From the NCBI RefSeq assembly GCF_001613305.1, contig NZ_BDCC01000015.1:1-64000 (forward strand): DNA of 64,000 nt, read 5' to 3'. The notes beneath the pieces were generated by a model that saw only the letters and a list, made by a program, of their open reading frames with translations, did not search any database and was not told the origin of the DNA. Shown here in pieces: positions 1 through 8,835 of the stretch (its first letter is position 1; every line of letters begins with the position of its first letter). Position numbers and translations under genes: made by a program. The DNA is from Nocardia vaccinii NBRC 15922. Its GTDB lineage: Bacteria; Actinomycetota; Actinomycetes; Mycobacteriales; Mycobacteriaceae.

Positions 1-204
1 AGATAGTTCGCGGCTCCAAGACACCGAAGAAGGAGGTCGGGTAGAACATCAATCAGGACCAACCACCTGCGGAATACGTGAACGCGGGCACCGGGAATTG
101 AGTGGACGCTGACATACATCGGTCGCTGGGTGAGGGTGTCGGGGGTACAGAGAGGTGGCGGGGGCCGCGATCGCTGAGCTCTCGCCCGAGCCCCGGGGCA
201 CCGC

Positions 205-418
205 GCTACTTGCCCAGCTTTTTGCCCTCTACCGGGTGCGCGAGGACCGTTTCGGCGCCTTCGCCCACGGCGGACCCGACGACGGGGACGGGACGAATTC
301 GTCGAACCCGAGTCGAGCCGACGTTTCAGCCGATCGACTTCAGCCTCCAGCGCCGCGATCCGCTCAGCCTGCCCGGTGATCTGCCGCGTAGCGCCTCGAT
401 CGCCTCGGCCTGACATCA
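205..418 (-). pseudogene. IS66-family transposase, N-terminal remnant
   Basis: Read on the minus strand, this stretch encodes a leucine-zipper-like helix (QAERIAALEAEVDRLKRRL), then STNSS, and after a frameshift GPPWAKAPKRSSRTR followed by a stop. This order (coiled coil, NSS-rich linker, PWAKAPKR basic patch) is the usual N-terminus of IS66 TnpC transposases. No start, DDE core or inverted repeats are present, so it is a dead fragment. The remainder of bases 1-552 shows nothing else I can support as coding. Confidence 0.6.
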
Positions 419-552
419 GTAAAGCAGCGGGCTCCGCATACGGCGGGCCGTGATCATCAGGCACCGCAACATGATTCGACAGAGTGTCCCCAACTCGAGC
501 CGACACGCCGTTCACTCAGTGAGTAGCTACGTCCGACGAAGCACCAGTGGGC

Positions 553-1374
553 CTACTGAATCCGAAAAACTCGAGGGATCCGACCAGGCGTCCAGGTGGA
601 GCCTGCTACGCCGAATATGTCGTAAACCTCGGGATCGTGCCCCGGCACGAGACGCTCATGGGCCCCACCGATAAGTGCACGTATTCGATCGTAGGTGTCG
701 TACATCACCGGGAGTTCGGAGAACACCGTGAATGGACGATTCTTGAATACCTCGTCGTAGTAATGCGCAGCATCGGCAGCCAATAGAAGGCCGTCAGCCC
801 CACCCACCTGAAGTCCAATTTGCCCGACGGAATGACCAGGGAGATGTCGGACAGTAATATTTGGCGTGATGACATGCCCTTCTGAAACGAAGTCGACTCG
901 ACCAGCTCGGATCGCACGAATGAGTAACAAGATATCATCGAGTTCCACAATCGAGTTGAACTGTTGCCGAGACAGATTCGGCCCAGTCCAGAACTCAATC
1001 TCCGCAGGATGGATCGCAATGCGAGCTTCAGGGAAGTCGGTCAACCCTCCCGAGTGATCATAATGCAGATGCGACACAACTACCGTGTCGACATCGGAAA
1101 TACCAATCCCCAGTTCCCTGATGCCATCCACGACCGAGCCCATGTAGTTGATCCCACGCTTGGCCGCAACGACTTGCGAAGCTCCGGTATCAAATAGGGT
1201 GACACCACCGGACTCAATAATCACCCAGGCAAAGAAGACGAGATGACGAGAATTGTCCGACTCATTGTACGTTTTGAACCTATAGAACTGATCGGAGTCC
1301 GTACGCACGTCCTCCGCCCAGGCAATCGCATATACTTGCGCGCCTGGTGCCTGGACTCCTTGCATTGCATTCAC
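553..1374 (-). CDS. MBL-fold metallohydrolase, lactonase-like
   Basis: A 273-residue metallo-beta-lactamase-fold hydrolase. The metal motif HLHYDH lies at residues 102-107; further ligands are expected at the Asp in LLAADAAH and the His in LVPGHDPE. Length and motif spacing fit the AHL-lactonase-like branch of the superfamily. It is the last gene of the P450-to-hydrolase operon, one base after the alcohol dehydrogenase gene. Because a Baeyer-Villiger-type monooxygenase sits in the same operon, the likely job is hydrolysis of the lactone or ester it makes; that is inference from context. Quorum quenching is an alternative. A second Met at residue 4 could be the real start. Confidence 0.85.
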   Translation of the reverse strand: MNAMQGVQAPGAQVYAIAWAEDVRTDSDQFYRFKTYNESDNSRHLVFFAWVIIESGGVTLFDTGASQVVAAKRGINYMGSVVDGIRELGIGISDVDTVVVSHLHYDHSGGLTDFPEARIAIHPAEIEFWTGPNLSRQQFNSIVELDDILLLIRAIRAGRVDFVSEGHVITPNITVRHLPGHSVGQIGLQVGGADGLLLAADAAHYYDEVFKNRPFTVFSELPVMYDTYDRIRALIGGAHERLVPGHDPEVYDIFGVAGSTWTPGRIPRVFRIQ

Positions 1375-1375
1375 C

Positions 1376-2494
1376 TCAGAACGAGACTGCGGGCTTGATT
1401 TCGCCTTCAGCTGCCATGGCCGCGATCGCGTCGTTGATTTTCTCGAAAGGTCTCACACTGCTGATCATTCGATCCCAGTCGTACCTGTCCGCATGCTGAG
1501 CAAGGAATTGGAGCCCCCGAGCGTAGTGATTGACTGCACCCGAGATCGATCCGATCACCGAGGCTTGCTTCACCACGATCTGGCTCGGGTTGACCGCAAT
1601 CTGGTTCGCGTGCAACTGTCCGACGAGCACGTACCTTCCACCACGGGCCAACATAGCGAGTCCTTCGGTGAAGGCCGTAGTAGCACCCGATGCCTCGATA
1701 ACCACGTCTGCACCGCGACCTCCGGTCAGGCTGCGCACCACCGCCGTTCGGTCCTCAGCCGACGGCGTGCTCGCAATATCGATGACATTGTCTGCCCCCC
1801 ATTCGACTGCCAGCGCAAGGCGAGCCGACGGACCACCGATCACGGTGATAGACGATGCACCGGCCTCGTTCGCGAGTGCCGTAGCGAAAAGACCGAGAGG
1901 GCCGGCTCCTTGAATCACTACCGATTGACGCTCCTCGATCCGTCCGAGCCGATCGAATGCGTGCACCATCGTCCGCAGCGCACAGGACGCAGCCGACGCT
2001 GCCGCATCCGTGACATTCGACGGGACACGAACACGCCCGGATGTCGGAAACACATACCCGTACTCGGCAAACGTACCGTTCAGGTTCGGGTACTCGTCGG
2101 GACCAGCCGCCATGTAGCCGCGACGGCGTTCGCACAATGTGGGCGAATTTTCTACCGTGCATTGCCGGCAACTGCCGCAGAAACCGTGCGTCCAAATTAT
2201 CCGGTCGCCGACTCCGAGCCGATTGCCAACGGAATCGTATTCGGTACCGTTGAGGTCCACGATCTCCCCAACGGCCTCATGTCCCGCCACGATCGGGAGA
2301 CACTTTCCGATGCTGGACGATGCCATAGCATGACCGCCACACAGATGCACATCGGTGCCGCACACGGTCGCCACGCGATTCTCGACCAACAACGCATTGC
2401 TCTCGAGCGTCGTAGGAACTTGCACCACTTGAATCTCGAGCGGAGCCCCATACTCGACAAGAACGGCAGCTCGGCACTCCAAAGGCTTCGTCAT
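1376..2494 (-). CDS. Zinc-dependent alcohol dehydrogenase (MDR family)
   Basis: A medium-chain dehydrogenase/reductase of about 372 residues. Counting from the upstream ATG at 2506, catalytic-zinc ligands are Cys49 (VCGTDVH) and His76 (GHE). A structural-zinc cluster has Cys at 110, 113, 116 and 125, and the nucleotide fold carries GAGPLG. It should oxidise a secondary or primary alcohol with NAD(P), for example the product of the P450. I prefer the ATG at 2494 because it overlaps the stop of the upstream aldehyde dehydrogenase as TGATG, suggesting translational coupling; the ATG at 2506 would add four residues. Both zinc sites look intact. Confidence 0.9.
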   Translation of the reverse strand: MTKPLECRAAVLVEYGAPLEIQVVQVPTTLESNALLVENRVATVCGTDVHLCGGHAMASSSIGKCLPIVAGHEAVGEIVDLNGTEYDSVGNRLGVGDRIIWTHGFCGSCRQCTVENSPTLCERRRGYMAAGPDEYPNLNGTFAEYGYVFPTSGRVRVPSNVTDAAASAASCALRTMVHAFDRLGRIEERQSVVIQGAGPLGLFATALANEAGASSITVIGGPSARLALAVEWGADNVIDIASTPSAEDRTAVVRSLTGGRGADVVIEASGATTAFTEGLAMLARGGRYVLVGQLHANQIAVNPSQIVVKQASVIGSISGAVNHYARGLQFLAQHADRYDWDRMISSVRPFEKINDAIAAMAAEGEIKPAVSF

Positions 2495-3939
2495 CAGTCG
2501 TCCCATACCTTAATTTGAACGCTCTTGGCTCGAGTCATCTCCGTGAACCCGTCAATTCCGCTCACCCGACCGTAGCCGCTCTCACCGTAGCCTCCGAAGG
2601 GGTACGCCGGATCCGTTCGGCGGTATTGATTCACCCAGACGGATCCAGCACGAAGATCACGACTGACACGAAATGCGCGACTGAGGTCCCGAGTCCAGAC
2701 ACCCGCCGCGAGTCCGTACGGTGTGTTGTTGGCGATCCGTACCGCGTCAGCCTCGGATGTCGCCGCCAAGCACACAAGCACAGGGCCGAACACCTCCTTT
2801 TGCGCAATCTCCGCATCCGGCTCGATATCGGACACAACGGTCGGGGGGTAGAAGTTTCCACCCAGTTCGCGCACGCCACCCGCTTCCACAACACGTGCAC
2901 CCGAGCACCGCGCCCGGTCAACGAGGCCGGCCACATAATTACACTGGCCCGCACCGATCAAAGGGCCCACATCCGTTCGTGGGTCCCGCGGGTCGCCTAC
3001 ACGTGCTCCGACGACAGCGGACTCCAATCTCTCCGTCATCTCGTCGAAGACATCTACGTGGACAACGGCTCGTGAGCCGGCCACGCAACTCTGACCGCTC
3101 GAGCTGGTGATCCCGGCTGCGATAGCTGCGACAGCCCTGTCCAAGTCAGCGTCTGGAAATACCAAGTTTGCGCTCTTGCCGCCGAGCTCGAGTGTCGATG
3201 GCACCAAACGCTCGGCCCCCTTACCTGCAACTATCCGCCCAGCTTGCGGGCCGCCTGTAAACGCCAGTTTTGCGACCTGGGGATGGTCGCACAAGGCAGC
3301 ACCGACGGATACGCCATCGCCCGAAATGATGTTGACGACGCCCGCTGGGAACCCCGCGTCGGAAAACAGCTCCGCCAAAGCCAGGAGCGAACACGGTGCA
3401 AGCTCGGACGGCTTGACCACGAGCGTGTTCCCAGCTCCCAGACACATGCTCGCTACCTGGGCAAAGAGCACCGATGGCGAGTTCCACGGAACCTGCACGC
3501 CAACCACGCCATATGGCTCGCGCATGGTCACGCTGACGACGGAGGGATCAGCACCACGTGGGCTCGTGAACGGGAAGGTCTCCGCCAGCGACGCAGCGTA
3601 CCGATACCACTGACTGCTCTTGCCGATCGACCCGGACACCTCACGAATCGGCTTGCCATTGTCAGATGACTCCAGAACGGCGAACTCACGGACATGTGCG
3701 TCGATCAAGTCGGCGAAGGACCGCAGACAACGGACACGCAACGCGACATCCATCGCCCACCCGCTCGATTCGAATGCCCGCACCGCCGCGGTCACCGCCA
3801 GATCAACGTCTTGACTCGTGCCCGCTGGGTAGGTTCCGACGACAGCACCGGTGTACGGATCCAGCGACTGATCAACCGCTCCCGAGACTGCCGAGACCAG
3901 TTTGCCGCCGATCAACATATGGTAAGGGTTCGACGACAT
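2494..3939 (-). CDS. Aldehyde dehydrogenase
   Basis: A full-length (481 aa) NAD(P)-dependent aldehyde dehydrogenase. It shows the VPWNSP entry motif, the catalytic Glu in LELGGKS, the nucleophile Cys in SGQSCVAGS near residue 290, and the C-terminal EVFGPV and FGGYGESGYGR motifs. Catalytic residues are intact. It lies one base after the flavin monooxygenase gene and overlaps the alcohol dehydrogenase gene. It is the second aldehyde dehydrogenase in the same operon, so the pathway probably makes two aldehydes or two chain-length forms. The exact substrate cannot be read from sequence. Confidence 0.92.
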   Translation of the reverse strand: MSSNPYHMLIGGKLVSAVSGAVDQSLDPYTGAVVGTYPAGTSQDVDLAVTAAVRAFESSGWAMDVALRVRCLRSFADLIDAHVREFAVLESSDNGKPIREVSGSIGKSSQWYRYAASLAETFPFTSPRGADPSVVSVTMREPYGVVGVQVPWNSPSVLFAQVASMCLGAGNTLVVKPSELAPCSLLALAELFSDAGFPAGVVNIISGDGVSVGAALCDHPQVAKLAFTGGPQAGRIVAGKGAERLVPSTLELGGKSANLVFPDADLDRAVAAIAAGITSSSGQSCVAGSRAVVHVDVFDEMTERLESAVVGARVGDPRDPRTDVGPLIGAGQCNYVAGLVDRARCSGARVVEAGGVRELGGNFYPPTVVSDIEPDAEIAQKEVFGPVLVCLAATSEADAVRIANNTPYGLAAGVWTRDLSRAFRVSRDLRAGSVWVNQYRRTDPAYPFGGYGESGYGRVSGIDGFTEMTRAKSVQIKVWDD

Positions 3940-3940
3940 A

Positions 3941-5659
3941 CTAGATCACCGTGCTACTCAACGGCATCCCAAAGCGCGTCTGCAAGTTGGGATCATTCGG
4001 AGGACCGGGCCAGTCGTCCGAGGACGACAAGACACGACCGCTTCCACTCACGACTTTGAATCCCGGATATCCGCCGTCAGCTACGGTGTCACAGATGATC
4101 CGGTAAACGTTGACACCTCCAATATATGCAAGGTAAACGCGAGGTTTCCCTGGAACATTTGCACCGACATACTGTGTATCATCACGCGCGATGAGGGTGC
4201 CATTCACGGCCTCGGCAACATGCTTCGTCCAGAGAGTCTCCGCAGCCTCAGCAGCCTCCACCTCTTCGCCACCAGCCAATTCAATTGATGCGACGAAGTC
4301 GGCGATCCATTCAACCTGCTGCTCAATCGAGATCAGTACATTGGCCCGGATCGAGGGGCTACCGGGTGCGGCAGTCATGAACATGTTCGGAAAGCCGGAG
4401 GTTGCCACCCCGAGATAGCTGTTGTGACCTTCCCGCCATTTCTCCGACAACGGCAGCCCACCTCGCCCCTGAGGGTCGATAGCAAGCAAAGCGCCTGTGC
4501 CGGAGTCGAATCCGGTTGCGAGAACGATCATGTCAAGTTCGATCAACCGACCGGACTCGAGAACAACCCCATTCTCAACTACGCGGGCGATAGGGTCCTC
4601 TGCGATGTCGACAAGGTGCACATCGTCATCGTTGAACACCTCGAAATAGTGATCTTCATTGAGATGCCGGCGCGAACCAATGAAGTGTGTCTTTGCACAG
4701 AGTTTTTCCGCCAGCTCCGGGTCCTTGACCCGCCGACGAATGTCGGCATGCATGTATGCCGCCACCCGACGGTTGGATTGTTCGTCGGTCACGAGGTCCG
4801 TGATACCGTTCAAGATCGCTGGGCCACCGATCTTCCACAGTTCGTTCAGCAACTCGACAAGCTCGTCGTCTGCCATGTCCTTGATGGGACCTACCGGAAC
4901 TTCACACAAAGTTCCCGAGGACGACTTGTGGACCTTGTCCCAGAATTCCGGGTATTCGCGCTTCACCTCCCGCATATCGCCCTCGGAGAGGGGACGGTTC
5001 CCAGACGGCAGGGCATAGTTCGGGGTCCGCTGAAAGACGTACATCTCGTCGAACAGTTCGTCAGTGCCGAGCTGCGTCACGACCTGCATGCCGCTCGATC
5101 CGGTACCGATCACTCCGATACGCTTGTCCTCGTAGACGACAGCCTCGCTGGGCCATCGGGACGTGAGATACTTCTCGCCTCTGAACGATTCAAGGCCTTC
5201 GATAGCCGGTTCGATGGGCTGCGAATACGGTCCGGTAGCCAAAACCAGATACTTTGCCGTATATGTGCGGTCGCCGGCCGCGGAGGACGTGAAGACGCTC
5301 CAAAGACGACGGCCCTCGTCGTAAGCTGCACCATTCACACGCGTATCGAAGGTGAACACGCTTCGGACGTCGAGGCGCTCCGCCACGAAGTGTGCATATC
5401 TCTCGATCTCGGGCTGTGCGGCGTAACGCTCGGACCAGTTCCAGTTGCCCCAGATTTCCTCCGAGAAAGAAAACGAGTAGTTCACGCTCGGAATATCGCA
5501 TCGTGCACCAGGATACCGGTTCCAGTACCATGTTCCACCGACATCCGAGCCCTTTTCGATCCCGAACACGGTCAGACCAGTTTCACGGAGCTTGTATGCA
5601 GCGTACATTCCTGCCCACCCGGCGCCCACAACTATGGCGCCAAAGTCGGTAGTACTCAT
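3941..5659 (-). CDS. FAD-dependent Baeyer-Villiger-type monooxygenase
   Basis: A 572-residue class B flavoprotein monooxygenase. The FAD Rossmann motif is GAGWAG at residues 12-17, the Baeyer-Villiger long fingerprint GGTWYWNRYPGARCD starts at residue 41, and the NADP Rossmann motif GTGSSG is at 185-190. The family signature FxGxxxHxxxW is present as FRGEKYLTSRWP at 159-170, but the conserved His (position 165) is Leu. In the family this enzyme inserts oxygen next to a ketone to give an ester or lactone. The neighbouring alcohol dehydrogenase and lactonase-like hydrolase fit that role. The missing His could change coupling or specificity. Confidence 0.88.
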   Translation of the reverse strand: MSTTDFGAIVVGAGWAGMYAAYKLRETGLTVFGIEKGSDVGGTWYWNRYPGARCDIPSVNYSFSFSEEIWGNWNWSERYAAQPEIERYAHFVAERLDVRSVFTFDTRVNGAAYDEGRRLWSVFTSSAAGDRTYTAKYLVLATGPYSQPIEPAIEGLESFRGEKYLTSRWPSEAVVYEDKRIGVIGTGSSGMQVVTQLGTDELFDEMYVFQRTPNYALPSGNRPLSEGDMREVKREYPEFWDKVHKSSSGTLCEVPVGPIKDMADDELVELLNELWKIGGPAILNGITDLVTDEQSNRRVAAYMHADIRRRVKDPELAEKLCAKTHFIGSRRHLNEDHYFEVFNDDDVHLVDIAEDPIARVVENGVVLESGRLIELDMIVLATGFDSGTGALLAIDPQGRGGLPLSEKWREGHNSYLGVATSGFPNMFMTAAPGSPSIRANVLISIEQQVEWIADFVASIELAGGEEVEAAEAAETLWTKHVAEAVNGTLIARDDTQYVGANVPGKPRVYLAYIGGVNVYRIICDTVADGGYPGFKVVSGSGRVLSSSDDWPGPPNDPNLQTRFGMPLSSTVI

Positions 5660-5699
5660 TTCCTTGCCCTTTCGGTTCTGTCGATTCGATTCCGACAGG

Positions 5700-7142
5700 T
5701 CAGTTCTTGAACTGGATCAGCTTCTTCTCCAGGAATGTCTCCATCCCTTCGACGTTGCCTTCCCGACCGATGCCCGACTGCTTGAATCCCCCGAAGGGCT
5801 CAACCGTGCACATGTCCCAAGAATTCACAGATATCTGACCGGTTCGAATCCGGCGCGCGACACTTTCGGCCAGTTCGTCTTCACTGGCATAGACAGCTCC
5901 GGACAGCCCATAGTCGGAATCGTTTGCGATATCGATCGCTTCTTCGATCGAGTCGAACGGGATGATCCCCACCACCGGTCCGAAGATCTCCTCGCGTGCA
6001 ATGCGCATGGAGTTGTCGACCTGAGCAAAGAGTGTCGGCGTAACAAACCATCCGGTCGGTAAGTCAGCCGGACGGCCTCCGCCCGTGATGAGCTTGGCTC
6101 CCTCCTCCTGACCTGTCCGGATGTAGCCTTCAACCCTGTCGCGCTGTCGTTCAGCGATAAGCGGCCCGAGGTGCGTGGCCGAATCACGAGGGTCGCCCAC
6201 CACAACATTGCGGAATACCTCTGCGAACGCCTCTGTGACCTCGTCGTGACGACGCCGCGGTACGAGGACGCGGGTCAACGCGGCACACACCTGGCCGGAA
6301 TGGCCGATGCCCGCGAACGCCAGTTGCGGCAACACCCGATCCAAGGGCACGTCATCTGCGATGATTCCGGCCGACTTCCCACCGAGTTCGAGGGTAACCC
6401 TGGTGATGTTCTGCCCACAAAGGCTCATCACACGTTTCCCGGCGACCGTGCTGCCCGTGAACGTCACTGCATCGACGGACTTGTGGGAAACGATGTATTC
6501 ACCCAGTTCCCGACCGCCAGGAATGATGCTGACGACCCCTTCCGGCAGACCCGCAGCCTCGATGGCTTCCGCGAGAATCATTGTACTGACCGGACTCTCA
6601 GGAGCTGGCTTCAGCACCACAGTGCACCCGGCGGCGAGCGCCTGGCCCATCTTGCTCGATGCTGAGCAGATGGGTGCGTTCCATGGGATGATGACTGCCG
6701 CTACTCCGACCGGTTCTTTGACGAGCACACCATGTCCGCCGGGCCATTCCCGCCGGTCCTCCCATGTGGCGCGCTCGGGCAGGCTTGCTGTGTCGTCCCA
6801 CATCTCCATCGCGCGGTCGTGAAACGCGGACGAAGTAGCCAAAGGCGCACCAACTTCGGAAACGAACGTGTCCTCGAGCTCAGCCCGGCGCTTTCGAACT
6901 TCCTCGCCGATTCTGCGCAGGTAAGTCGCGCGCTCCGCCGGAGCAAGCCTCGGCCATTCACCCTGGTCGAACGCATGGCGCGCGGCACGGATAGCCTGCT
7001 CGGCGTCCGCAGGCGAGCCATCGGGAATTCGTGCTATGACACGCTCGGTCACAGGCGAGACAACTTCGATAACGCCGTTGCCTGCAGGCGCCATCCACTG
7101 TCCACCAATGAACAGCTTGTCAAAGCTCCTGATGTTTTCCAT
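5700..7142 (-). CDS. Aldehyde dehydrogenase
   Basis: A 480-residue aldehyde dehydrogenase with a complete active site: IIPWNAPI, LELGGKSAG for the general base, GHSGQVCAAL for the catalytic Cys, EEIFGPVVG and FGGFKQSGIGREG. It is clearly diverged from the other aldehyde dehydrogenase at 2494-3939, so this is not a recent tandem duplication. It lies between the reductase and the monooxygenase in the same minus-strand operon (24-40 base gaps). It most likely oxidises an aldehyde intermediate to the acid with NAD. Confidence 0.92.
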   Translation of the reverse strand: MENIRSFDKLFIGGQWMAPAGNGVIEVVSPVTERVIARIPDGSPADAEQAIRAARHAFDQGEWPRLAPAERATYLRRIGEEVRKRRAELEDTFVSEVGAPLATSSAFHDRAMEMWDDTASLPERATWEDRREWPGGHGVLVKEPVGVAAVIIPWNAPICSASSKMGQALAAGCTVVLKPAPESPVSTMILAEAIEAAGLPEGVVSIIPGGRELGEYIVSHKSVDAVTFTGSTVAGKRVMSLCGQNITRVTLELGGKSAGIIADDVPLDRVLPQLAFAGIGHSGQVCAALTRVLVPRRRHDEVTEAFAEVFRNVVVGDPRDSATHLGPLIAERQRDRVEGYIRTGQEEGAKLITGGGRPADLPTGWFVTPTLFAQVDNSMRIAREEIFGPVVGIIPFDSIEEAIDIANDSDYGLSGAVYASEDELAESVARRIRTGQISVNSWDMCTVEPFGGFKQSGIGREGNVEGMETFLEKKLIQFKN

Positions 7143-7166
7143 CTTTCAGATCCTCCGCGTACTTCT

Positions 7167-8132
7167 TTACAGATCCAGGGTGAGGGTTTCTCCGACAGCC
7201 CGGGATACACAGGTAATTATCGTGTCGCCCGACGCTCTCTCGTTCTTTGACAGGACGGAATCCCGATGGTCCGGGACACCGTCGATTACTCCGGTCTCAC
7301 AACTTCCGCACGTACCTTCGCCGCAGGAGAAGTCGAGGTCGTAACCGGAACTATTCAATGCTGTCAAAATCGAACATTGGGGCCCAACGGTGATCTTTTC
7401 ACCAGTCGAGGCGATCGTGACGACAAAAGGATGATCACCGTCCCGAGACGAGTCAGCCGTACCACGGAATCGCTCCATATGCAGCTCATCATCAGGTAGG
7501 TCTCGCCTGTTGTAGGCTGTTTCGACTGCATCGAGAAGTCCTTCCGGCCCACAGCAATAGACTTGTTCGTCGGCATGCCGACTGGAGAGAAGCCGCTCGA
7601 TGTCAAGAATTCCGTCACGGTCCTGAGGAACTATCGTAACCTTCTCGCCATAAGTTTCCTGCAGAAAATTTACGAAACTCATGGACGCGATCGATCTTCC
7701 TCCATAGTGAAGACGCCACTCGGCGCCAGCCTTTTCCGCCGCCGCTAGCATTGGAATCAGTGGAGTGATTCCAATGCCGCCTCCGACGAACATGTAGCGG
7801 TCCGCTTCGACGAACTCGAATCGGTTCACCGGACCGCTGGCCACAAGTTCATCACCGCACTTCAAGCTCCGATGAATGTACCGTGAACCACCACGACTGT
7901 CCGGCTCCTCGAGTACGGCGATCTGCCATCGGGAAAAATCAGCTGGATCGCCGCACAGCGAATACTGCCGCTTCCACCGGCCCATGAGGTCGAGTTCGAT
8001 ATGAGCGCCGGGCTGCCATACCGGAAGGTCCCCGGCATCACGCCGAGCCAATTCGATAAGACATACCGACTCTGCAATCATCTCGATGCGAGTCACGACA
8101 ACGGAAGTCCGCTGTTGCAGCCTGTCGACCAT
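7167..8132 (-). CDS. Phthalate dioxygenase reductase-like flavin/2Fe-2S reductase
   Basis: A three-domain electron-transfer protein of about 321 residues. An N-terminal flavin-binding barrel carries RQYSLCG. An NAD-binding domain has GGGIGITP and CCGPEGLL. A C-terminal plant-type 2Fe-2S ferredoxin domain has CGEGTCGSC plus a final Cys in IITC. This layout is that of the phthalate dioxygenase/vanillate demethylase reductase family, which passes electrons from NAD(P)H to an oxygenase. In this operon the obvious partner is the P450, directly or through the small ferredoxin. I chose the ATG at 8132 (AGG upstream); a GTG at 8153 would overlap the preceding gene. Confidence 0.88.
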   Translation of the reverse strand: MVDRLQQRTSVVVTRIEMIAESVCLIELARRDAGDLPVWQPGAHIELDLMGRWKRQYSLCGDPADFSRWQIAVLEEPDSRGGSRYIHRSLKCGDELVASGPVNRFEFVEADRYMFVGGGIGITPLIPMLAAAEKAGAEWRLHYGGRSIASMSFVNFLQETYGEKVTIVPQDRDGILDIERLLSSRHADEQVYCCGPEGLLDAVETAYNRRDLPDDELHMERFRGTADSSRDGDHPFVVTIASTGEKITVGPQCSILTALNSSGYDLDFSCGEGTCGSCETGVIDGVPDHRDSVLSKNERASGDTIITCVSRAVGETLTLDL

Positions 8133-8139
8133 CGCTAGC

Positions 8140-8589
8140 CTATCGAGCCTCACCCGATCGCACCGTTCCGAGAACGGTGTCGAGGTACTCCTGCAGTCCA
8201 GTCAGGCCGGCTCGATACAGCGCAGCGACCATCCCAGCCGTCTCTGCGCTGCTATCTCCTTTGTCGAAGCTAGCGGACCAAGATACTTCCGACTGTCCTG
8301 AGCCGGACGGGCTGACAATAATTTGCGACGTGAAGCCAGACATCTCCAGCGGTCCACTGACGTAAGCATAGCTGTAAGTCCGCTGGCGATCATCTGCTGC
8401 GGTGATCCGCTCTACAATGACTGCACCGCTTTCCAGCGACACCTCGCGAACACCGTTCTCGAGCTTCGCCGAGACAATGCCCGGATGCCAGAGCTCGATG
8501 GACGCTGGATTTTTCATCACCTCCCAGACCGCCGACGCTTCGTGGCTGGTCCGAACCGATTCTGAGATGACTTCCTTATTCGCGAGCAT
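8140..8589 (-). CDS. SRPBCC-family protein
   Basis: A 149-residue protein that reads as a START/Bet v1-like (SRPBCC) fold: an N-terminal strand and helix (SHEASAVWEVMKNPASIELWHPG), alternating strands (SWSASFDKGDSS) and a long C-terminal helix (AALYRAGLTGLQEYLDTVLG). Such proteins bind hydrophobic ligands or act as cyclases or hydrolases, and in catabolic operons often serve as accessory proteins. No catalytic residue can be assigned. It sits between the ferredoxin and the reductase genes, so it probably handles the same hydrophobic substrate. Confidence 0.75.
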   Translation of the reverse strand: MLANKEVISESVRTSHEASAVWEVMKNPASIELWHPGIVSAKLENGVREVSLESGAVIVERITAADDRQRTYSYAYVSGPLEMSGFTSQIIVSPSGSGQSEVSWSASFDKGDSSAETAGMVAALYRAGLTGLQEYLDTVLGTVRSGEAR

Positions 8590-8616
8590 TGTCGCCTCCT
8601 TGTAGAGCCGGCGAAA

Positions 8617-8817
8617 CTAGTCGCCGAGGATCGTAATTGCGCCCTCGGGGCACGAATGGGCACCGGTTGTCGCCGTGGCTTCGAGTGCGGGCGGAATGTC
8701 CCTGATCTCATCTCGACGATCACAAAATCCATCGCTGTCCGGTTCAAACACTTCAGGCGCACGTGTATAACAACGTCCGTGGCCGCTGCACACGGCGTTT
8801 TCGACTCGCAGTTTCAT
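8617..8817 (-). CDS. Small 3Fe-4S-type ferredoxin
   Basis: A 66-residue ferredoxin of the kind that serves actinobacterial P450s. The cluster Cys residues are in AVCSGHGRCYT (two Cys separated by five residues) and HSCPEGAI. The missing middle Cys of a 4Fe-4S motif indicates a 3Fe-4S cluster. It lies 18 bases after the P450 gene and is co-transcribed. It should carry single electrons from a reductase, possibly the flavin/2Fe-2S reductase at 7167-8132, to the P450 haem. Confidence 0.9.
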   Translation of the reverse strand: MKLRVENAVCSGHGRCYTRAPEVFEPDSDGFCDRRDEIRDIPPALEATATTGAHSCPEGAITILGD

Positions 8818-8835
8818 TGCTTTCCTCCCAGACGT

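Noticed and set aside
1493..2518. 341-residue plus-strand frame
   Set aside because: Antisense to the zinc alcohol dehydrogenase; no domain and abnormal composition.
4424..5710. 428-residue plus-strand frame opposite the monooxygenase gene
   Set aside because: Antisense to an intact flavoprotein with clear motifs; composition is that of a shadow frame.
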